Shown one piece after another: positions 18,460 to 25,700 of a DNA stretch of 25,700 bases. The stretch spans positions 1 through 25,700 of the forward strand of contig NHZP01000142.1 of assembly GCA_003313425.1 (NCBI GenBank). Direction: 5' to 3'. The stretch comes from Pseudopyrenochaeta lycopersici. Lineage: Eukaryota; Ascomycota; Dothideomycetes; Pleosporales; Pseudopyrenochaetaceae. Below the pieces are notes generated by a model. That model had not been told where the DNA came from. It was given only the letters and a program-made list of their open reading frames with translations, and made no database searches. The position numbers and the translations under genes are program-made. The first letter of the stretch is position 1; each line of letters begins with the position of its first letter.

Positions 18460-20029
18460 AAATGCCATTTATTTGTGTCTATCATCAGAGAGGAATTAGC
18501 CCGCGAGCAGATCGGAAGGGCTGCAGGAAGCGACTAGGGAAGATTGGTTATTTTCATACGTTTGCAGGGGTCATGTCGAAATACATTTACATGTCTGATT
18601 CAGATATGTTGGAAATGTAGGACTCTTCACTTGGAAAGCTCCTGACTTCTAAGAATCAAACTTCTCCTTGAACAATATGATGCAGCCCTGCGTTGCTACC
18701 GTTGTGGTTTCCCAAGAGTCAGCACTGTGCGTTCCACGAATGCACGTCCGGAACGAGGAGAATAGACATGCACCTGAGCTTCCATTATCTTTGATATCCG
18801 CACTTGCATACAATCTTGACACTGATCCGAGTCATATTATTACCGGACACAACAGTCTCTGAAGAAGGCACATTCTTGTTTTGATCGGAGAATCACCTGG
18901 TCTGGTTACACAACTCTCAGCTGCAGGAACCAAAGCATATGTAACAAACTGCAACACCAGAACCCCCAAAAGCTGCCACCACCGGAGCCATAGAAAGTGC
19001 ACTTGATTGGGACTCAGATAGCATCGATCAATAGTTGTGAAGACTGATACTTTCTGGCTCCACATTTATAGGAACAAGCGACTTATACAACGACTAGATG
19101 GAGGCAGGCTGGATAAGTTTGCAGACGCAACCTAGACGTTCGCTGGAATTTAGGCTTAAGGAGTTTGATGGAATACCTCTGCTTGCAATAAAGATGTCAT
19201 GTGCCCTCATGGTACCATAGCGGTCGCACATCAGGCTAACTATTGAGTCTGCTTATGCATCTTCGCTACTCATGTTGGGATTTGGATGGAAACCCACCAT
19301 GGTGGAACACCAACTGTGTGGAATACCATTCCATAGTAATCAGATAAACACGCATAAGAAAGGGTAGGGAGGCGTTAGCAGAAAGTAAGCATGATACCGT
19401 GGTTTCGCTTGATGTTGGATTTGCACCTATAGCGCTTACGCTTGAGCGTGTTCTCATACTGTCAGCCACAATCAAGGTGCATCGCCATGTAGTGCCAGTT
19501 CATTCTGCTACGTCCCACCAAAATGTTACCAGCTCTCCAACTACGTAACCTCGCGAGCTTGTCGGTGTGATCATCATTGGAGATCGTGTCGTAAGGTGTT
19601 TCGCAGATAAGCCAGGCTGGGTTGCTGGAGACAAGACAAGCCGGTGTAACGATCAATACACTTACATCATGTTGTGCTTCTTCAGTTACTGACCTCGGCA
19701 GCTCAATCACAAGCATCGACATGTGTGTATGTGTTGAGTAGCACTAATCGTGTAGCAGCGGTTCGCAGCATAGTGGCAGGAGGTGTAGAGAGAATATTTT
19801 AACATAGTAACATTAACGGAGAGCCATCAGATTTCTGCATGATCAGCTCGATTCCCTAGTACAGAACGCACGATCTTCACAATTAATTCGTAAAAATTCC
19901 GCAACTTGAAGATTTCTATCCTGGCAACTTTCGCCAGCGACATCTATTCTCCGCTCCACTGTTGCGATCGAACTCAATTTGCATGCTCAAATGAGGCTGA
20001 GTAATAAGCGCAGGCAATTCGCCGAATAA
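18460..20029. other. Gene-poor spacer
   Basis: No gene is supported. Minus-strand frames at 19462-19722 and 19266-19475 and one at 18832-19065 with a hydrophobic stretch are open, but no splice model keeps a frame. Some may be remnants. Confidence 0.45.
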
Positions 20030-20087
20030 GTGAGTCGCGACCCTCCTGCGAAGCGAACAACACGCTAACGTCTATGCCGCCGCGCAG
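20030..20087 (+). other. Likely 5' UTR intron of the F-box-like gene
   Basis: Donor GTGAGT at 20030, branch CGCTAACG near 20063 and acceptor GCGCAG ending at 20087 form a good 58-base intron just before the ATG at 20090. A short upstream frame MRLSNKRRQFAE ends in TAA immediately before the donor. The intron may lie in the leader, or the first coding exon has been lost through the stop. Confidence 0.5.
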
Positions 20088-20089
20088 AT

Positions 20090-20728
20090 ATGAACGAACA
20101 ATTTGGTTCTCGTTTCTTCAGCCTGCCCCCCGAACTCAGAAGCCGTGTCTATGTCGAGCTTCTATGCCCCAAAGCGCTCAGCTTCGCTGACCTCGCCCGA
20201 TGCTCAAGTAGCTCTATCGCAAGGGACCAGCAAAGAACACTAATGAGGTCTCCGCTATATCCCGCCGTATTATCCACATGTCGCAAAATACACGACGAAG
20301 CAATCGATTTCCTCTACGCACTGCACATATTCCATGCTCATCCATCATTGTTGACTGCTTTTCCCCACTACAGGCCACCGGTGAAAGATATCATTTTTCC
20401 GGATGGCTTGTCGAGGATCAAACGATGGCAGATCACAATACGCTTAGATATTGATCCGCGCTTCGACCTCAACCAATGCACCTCTGCCTTCTCTGGTGCC
20501 GAATACCTAGAGATATACGCTTGGCAAGCTGCGAGCAACTGCGCCGCAGAAGCAGTACTTAGCCTCTTTGAGGGAATACGAGGTGTGAGAGTAGCCAGGG
20601 TGCGCGGCAGTGTGGACGTCGGTTGGAGACTTTGGTTGGAGTCATGCATGACTAGCCCATGGGAGCGAGATCAACTCTTGCCAGTGCGGGGGTTAGACAA
20701 ATCTCATTCATTGCAAAAGTTTTGGTAA
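20090..20728 (+). CDS. F-box-like / SLPPELR-type protein
   Basis: This is an uninterrupted 212-residue frame. The N-terminus FFSLPPELRSRVYVELL (9-25) has the pattern of the F-box-like or 2EXR-type helix common in large dothideomycete families. It is followed by LSTCRKIHDEAIDFLY (61-76), the second conserved block of these proteins, and later by RWQITIRLDID and AEYLEIYAWQAA. F-box proteins connect substrates to SCF ubiquitin ligases; these short fungal relatives have no proven role. The C-terminal part is ordinary, without leucine-rich repeats or membrane segments. Start at 20090 is the first ATG after a likely leader intron. Confidence 0.75.
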   Translation: MNEQFGSRFFSLPPELRSRVYVELLCPKALSFADLARCSSSSIARDQQRTLMRSPLYPAVLSTCRKIHDEAIDFLYALHIFHAHPSLLTAFPHYRPPVKDIIFPDGLSRIKRWQITIRLDIDPRFDLNQCTSAFSGAEYLEIYAWQAASNCAAEAVLSLFEGIRGVRVARVRGSVDVGWRLWLESCMTSPWERDQLLPVRGLDKSHSLQKFW

Positions 20729-22342
20729 GATTATAAACTAGATCGGTTTCCGGACAGCACCCCTTGACCACAAATGGTGCTCGCGCTCTTCGTCACAGAG
20801 AACAACTGTAGCTAGTCGACCGAACCTGAGAACATGTTCATACACAGGATACTCATGAGGTGAGCGCCGTAAGAGTATTTCACGTCTGCGGATCTGAGGC
20901 TCATGATGTCTAAAAGGCCTTCTATAGCAATACTACATTTAGCATAATGAGTCTAGCGGCTCTCCTTTTAGACGCAACTGGGCGTCGTCGACCAAGACTG
21001 GGGCACCCAAAATCAGTCGGAGGGGAGCGTTAGCTGCAAAATCGTACAAGTCTTGGCATGATTTCGACACCTTAATGCGTTCCTGCCTAGACTTTAATGC
21101 TCATAGCCAGATTCTTGTCATAGAAAGACTCCACTTGACCTACATTTTTCGCCAAAAATTCATTCTTGTGTTTGTTCTCATACTACCAAGCTAACATCGA
21201 CGTGATTGCCGTCAGCAATTAGTCTCGTTAGCTGTTCCAAGCCTTACGTTAATCTGTTTCATAATATCCTTACCTCATTGACTACAACAAAGACAGCTGA
21301 TCCTCAATAGTGCGAGCTCGGGCCTGCCCATCAAAACAAACGAGCTTCGTTGTGACCGTTATCCAAACGTTTCGACTCCAAATCACTCTTCATGAACACA
21401 ACGAACATCTTTGACCATACAGTACTTACCTCGTTTCCCGAGTTGACTAGGGTAGACAATCTAACCCGCTGACTCGAGATTGCTGGATCTGGCCGTCAGC
21501 AACATGGGCGCCAAGGTCTTGGTAGGCTATCGTATCCACCTAGCGTCGGAAGATCATAGCGTTGGCACAACGGTGACTGGTGATGTTGAGCAATCGCTTT
21601 GTACAACCAGCCTTGGAGAGCGGGAAATGAGAGCCTCGGATGCCATTACTTAGCACTCATCCATCGCGGCACGGCCCGCACACAGTGCTGACAGTCATCG
21701 ATATATGGCCCATTGCAGCATTATGGAATCTGTGACTGTAAGCAACATGGCACAAGCAATGGGTCTAGCAAGGGTGCTCAGCCCCATCGCCTTCCGTAAA
21801 TAGTCAAGCGCTAACTGTCAGCATCATGATCAGCGACGCATGCAAGGGTTAAATCCAGATTACTGGTCAGCGACCGACCCAGCAAGGGTCCACCGGGGGG
21901 CCAGCCCCAGTCAAAGTTTGCTGCCGATTTCGCTATTGTGTGTGTCACACGTGTGTGCTCTGAGCTCTAAAGAAGTCGGACGCTTTAGTCATGAGATGTG
22001 GTCCTAGGCTTACAGTGACTACGGGTCTTTGCAAACCCGGCCTCACCTTCTGCACAGCCAATACATTTGTACGACTCCTGCTATGTTGGAATAATCCTAA
22101 TTTGGACCAAGTGAACTATTGCTGATGCGTACAGTCTCAAATCAGCGAGATTGTCGCAGATTAGCTACTAACTCCTTACGCACTAGTCACTCTAAGCACT
22201 TACCGCTCCGATCCGCCCGCAGTAAGCACAGAATACTCCGATGCAGCGAAGGCTGTCGGTATCTGATGTACGAATAGCTCTGTAATAACTCATAATTACA
22301 CAACTTATGCGATAAAAGCCGTCGGCACTTCGCCTGTCCTGT
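20729..22342. other. Gene-free spacer
   Basis: No frame of useful length exists between 20729 and 22186 on either strand. Short words recur (GCAAGGGT with CAGCCCCA near 21766-21790 and 21881-21910; GTMAGCAACATGG near 21494 and 21743) but not as a clear repeat. Confidence 0.55.
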
Positions 22343-22500
22343 TACAGTTGCTTGCGAAACCGCCTGCACCTTTTTGCGCACACAAAGATTCTTGGCCCCC
22401 ACTGCACTAGGACACCCATGCTGTTGTGTGGCCAATCATTTGCAAGGGTCAAAAATCCTCGTGTGCCCAAACGGTGAAGGCGGTTTCGCAAGCAACTGTA
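22343..22500. repeat. Inverted repeat, possible MITE-like element
   Basis: The left arm (22343-22399) and right arm (22442-22500) are inverted copies of about 57 bases with a short central loop. The outer 23 bases are perfectly complementary (CAGTTGCTTGCGAAACCGCC and its complement), and the inner part has about nine differences. The whole could fold into a long hairpin. Frames crossing both arms would encode the same short peptide (AVSQATV), so the arms could also be an inverted duplication of a gene fragment. Confidence 0.8.
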
Positions 22501-23475
22501 CGACTTGTCCACCTGTACATCCTGTCACTTCAACCGCGTGTACTCGAAGCCAAAAGCCAATTGTGATTTCGTGATGACCACAGGGTGACTTGGATGATTT
22601 TAATTCAGTAACTTGCTTATGACTTTGCCATCAAGCATCATGTCTAGACCAGACGATTTTGCACTCAACACTCGAACCACAAAAGCGTGTTTGATGCCCA
22701 GCAGGCGGTTAATTAGATTTTTGCGTAGGATATCAAGGATGTATGTCAAGAGCATTCCATGTTGTCCTCACAGAATATGTCCTTGAGAGTAGTTGGATCA
22801 ATGATGTTTGACTAGCAATGCTGGCAGCATCATTCCTATGTTTACGTTGACTGGCTGGATGTGAAGCGGGAAAAGAATGACGATGATGCATGCTGTGTCT
22901 GCCTTCGTGCACGAAGGAATTTAACGTATGGCTAATATGTTCAATAAATTCAGTCTTTATCTAATTGCTCGGATGCGACACATGACTACGTTTCAGCGCG
23001 ATGCTTGTCATTGCTTGGTTGGCGGGTAGTCAAAAGAATGACTTCAACGCCGCTAAAGCTGCTAGCTAACCTTGTCCAATATCCGTCCATCTTCAGTCCC
23101 AAACCTTTCAGATGCAGGTTCAAGCTCAGCTTTCCTTCGACCAAGGGGACACGGAATTGGCAGGATGAAAGGACCCAGTAGAACCAGCCGGAGCATAACT
23201 GCGGAGCGGTGTTCTATGACGTTACGCTCCTCGGTTGCTTCGCATGGGAACGGTAGTCTGAGGAAAAATCCATGCAATTGTACTAGCAAAATGTTGAATC
23301 TCAAAAACGCACACTCGACTAATTACGACACACTGGCGATGTAGAACGGCGAGGCCTCAGGTGATACCGCTGACGATTTATATTCCGTGCTGTTCGCCGG
23401 CGGACGCATCTGGTCTGATTCGCCTGGGACTTCCGAGTAATAATAGTTGTGCGAGATTTGGAACCTCTGCGTGAG
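22501..23475. other. Gene-poor stretch with a possible minus-strand exon
   Basis: The minus strand is open at 23062-23304 and contains VMLRLVLLGPFILPIP and ERFGTEDGRILDK. It is bounded by acceptor-like sites (CTCAG, GCTAG) and a weak donor GTTAGC. I cannot link it to other exons or name it. The rest shows nothing. Confidence 0.3.
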
Positions 23476-23652
23476 TTATTCTCTGAAAATTGTGATCCAA
23501 ACGCTGATTGCGCACGTGTGTGCATCGCTTCGGTGAGCAAGAACACGAACTGATGTGATGGGTGTGTAGGTGCCGTCTATGGTACAAGTGGCTAGCTGGT
23601 GCTGTAGATGTTCCGTGAAGGAAGCGGTCGTGTACTGAGCGATATGTTCCAT
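23476..23652 (-). other. Short hypothetical ORF, possibly interrupted
   Basis: An ATG frame of 58 residues (MEHIAQYTTASFTEHLQHQ at the start) ends in TAA at 23476-23478. The same frame continues past that stop for about 45 protein-like residues (YYYSEVPGESDQMRPP) to another stop near 23340. A 36-base GT-AG segment could remove the first stop in frame but is very short. It is either a gene with an unusual intron or a decayed one. I recognise no domain. Confidence 0.3.
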
Positions 23653-25022
23653 ACAAGCAGGTACTTATATGATCGCCAAGAGCTTATGCTTTAGTCGAGC
23701 TCACTAGCGGAGTGCAATCAATAGGGTATGATATCTGCCGGTAACTTGCAGCGATATGCGCACTTACAGCCCCGTAAGCATATCATATCATCTCTATGGG
23801 CAGATTGCTTTCCTGGTTGCGTATAGCAACTGCAGCTACAGTATCAACCATGTTATGTCGTGCTGACTAGATGAAAGGGACAGCAAATCACAATGGAGCG
23901 GAAGCATCAATTCGCAATCACACGACCATCGAAAGATGTCGGAGACAGTACGACCTATTCGGTTTGCGTGTCCGAGCGTATGGCAATGTTCCTCAAGGCC
24001 CGTTCCACGTACTTCAGAAGGGCACGACCAAGGCTCTATCGCGCTGCGAATGGACGCCAATATCTAGACCTATGCCCGTATTCATATATGATGTACTACT
24101 TCTACTGACTTTTGTTGTGATGATACCAACAGATCCAATTCGGCTCAGACCTTACAGGAAGAGCGGATTTCATTCACAAGCTGCGCGTCAGTGCGCGACT
24201 AGCAGAAAATTTTCCATGATTGATTTCTAGCTAAGAGGCGCTCCTCCCGGTTGATGCAAATTTTCTAGTCCCAGTCTTCCTACATGTTTGCGCGCAGAGT
24301 AATCGGACTCTGCAGTGGTGCATCTAACTACAACCAACCAGCGTTCTATCGCCACCACATGCCTACTCTGGCACAGTCTTTGGGACAGGAAGCCAGTAGT
24401 GTCGGCATGCTCCAAGAATGTTCTTTTTCCAATAAGCACCCACTCAATTTTCAACGACCAGAAACAAGGACGGAGCAGTAGATCTGTGGGATAAAATGCT
24501 GAAATGCGCTTAGCGGAAATTGATGATTGCGATGATGGATTATGTGTTGATCAAGATTGTATTGATGGTGTTCTATCCCCCGCTTTTGCATGTATCTCCT
24601 CTACTTCCGGAGGTTCCGTAGATTAGCAATAGTTATCGGTCCTACTATTTATCGCTCTTTCCGTATGCAGTACTTCTGAGCTTCTCTTTATATCTGACAA
24701 GACCACTCTACGTCTTTCCAAATGCTCACTGTCTACGAGTCACGTCTGGTGTTTATCAGTAGCTAGTATCCTCATGCGCACTTCAAGGTCTTACATGGAG
24801 ATATTACAAACAGCCTTAATGGTGTGTTTACAAAATACCGTTGTGACGTTTCTTGAGCCATTTTGCGGAGTTTTTTTTCGCACGTTTAAATCATAAACAA
24901 CCCCACCAAGTGCGACATCTATTGGGCATTTATGGATTGCGGGTATTGACTCAAATCTACCGTCAGATCTTGCGAGGTACACTGACCACATTCATTTGAA
25001 CACCACGCTCAAGAGCACCTTT
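23653..25022. other. Gene-poor stretch
   Basis: Competing open frames at 23871-24230 on both strands, and minus 24791-24991, lack recognisable domains and splice logic. Copy B of the dispersed repeat lies at 24604-24703. Confidence 0.4.
24604..24703. repeat. Dispersed repeat, copy B
   Basis: Same word order as 16531-16613: CTTCCGGAGGTTCCG, TATCGGTCCT, GTACTTCTGAG, TATATCTGACAAG. It is in the same orientation, about 8 kb away, and about 17 bases longer. Confidence 0.6.
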
Positions 25023-25683
25023 TCAGGTCTTGTTCTCAGCAACACATCCATACTCAATCAAAAGAGCAGCGACCTCCAGCAGCTCTTCTACAGCCTTTTG
25101 CTCATTGGCAAGTGTTTCTTTCAGACTGGAGAGACGTGAGACAGTAGCCCTTATAAACACGTCACGAGCGTCCTCCACTCTTCTGGGGGTCGTGTTATGC
25201 GCGCCCATGCTCACTACTCAGGATGGTCTTTGAAGGGGTTTGGGTATTTGACACACTGGAATAGACCGAGTAGGATGACGCCACACTGGTTTGACACATC
25301 TCCGTGAAATTGGAAGTGACACCATACGGAAGATTGGATGAGGTCCACATAGGTTGGACGTTTTCAGCAGAACCTTTCAATCGGTGAGGTGTGGTGGCAT
25401 GCTGAATGTGCGATTGCTGCCGGTAGAACCCAGAGGAGTACTGGAAAGGATTTTCGGAAGCCAGGCTTGGGTCAAGTGGAAACTGTAGTGGGGACAGGAA
25501 GGACATTTGGCTGGGGTGACGGTCGTGGCGGACCGAGCAATCCACGCGCAAGTTCGGCTTGTCGCACGACATTCTCGTTCGCTTCCTTTCGGGTAAGCTC
25601 GTATGCTGCAACGGGAGAAAGCAAGTGTTTTCTCTGAGTGTTTCGAAATCCATCGATGTATTGCTAGCACAGGAAACCGCCAA
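25023..25683 (-). other. Edge hypothetical gene, broken or intron-rich
   Basis: Three minus-strand frames overlap. One (25683-25195) is Ser/Pro/Gln-rich (NPFQYSSGFYRQQSHIQ). One (about 25662-25460) contains a helical, charged stretch (AYELTRKEANENVVRQAELA) just after a good acceptor-like site. One (25214-25023) is coiled-coil-like (LKETLANEQKAVEELLEVA). They look like parts of one protein. Tested GT-AG joins between the first and last frames did not keep phase. The 5' end may lie beyond the window. Confidence 0.35.
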
Positions 25684-25700
25684 ATAGTGCAGGTTGTAGG

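Noticed and set aside
23062..23304. Minus frame as a named hydrolase exon
   Set aside because: LGPFILPIP faintly resembles a stretch in fungal alpha/beta hydrolases, but nothing else matches, so no family is claimed.

Overview
The window is genomic DNA of a filamentous ascomycete, most likely a dothideomycete. The genes have several short introns (42 to 94 bases) with GTRNGT-like donors and CTNAY-like branch sites, base composition is near 50% GC, and the gene types (GST kappa, a membrane-anchored cupredoxin, an SLPPELR-type F-box-like protein, a fungal Ty1/copia element) are common in that class. The class is an inference; no rRNA or phylogenetic marker is present.

Layout: 1-1430 is a DHCR24-like FAD-linked oxidase broken by two frameshifts. 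2189-2970 (minus) is a four-exon gene with an N-terminal cysteine cluster and a C-terminal RING finger; its first intron appears to be GC-AG. 4087-4826 is unresolved coding-like sequence. 4763-5709 (minus) is a four-exon multi-pass membrane protein. 5858-6171 may be a small gene. 6545-7214 is a four-exon nuclear-looking coiled-coil protein behind a clear TATA box. 7450-7790 holds palindromic patches.

7796-13272 is a complete Ty1/copia retrotransposon on the minus strand: two identical 144-bp LTRs, one uninterrupted 1544-residue gag-pol frame, a half-tRNA type primer site, a polypurine tract, and a long 3' noncoding segment carrying a 23-bp hairpin-forming tandem array. No target-site duplication is visible.

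Right of the element, genes are sparse and all on the plus strand: cupredoxin membrane protein (14579-15744), GST kappa (17508-18459) and F-box-like protein (20090-20728). They are separated by 1.5-2 kb gene-poor spacers that hold diverged repeats (16531-16613 with 24604-24703; an inverted repeat at 22343-22500). From 23000 to the right edge only fragments and unresolved frames are visible on the minus strand.

The genes do not form an obvious pathway or cluster. The picture is an accessory-like region with a young retrotransposon, small zinc-finger, membrane and coiled-coil genes of unknown role, and decaying sequence. Most gene models here were built by eye from donor, branch and acceptor sites with frame continuity; transcripts would decide them.
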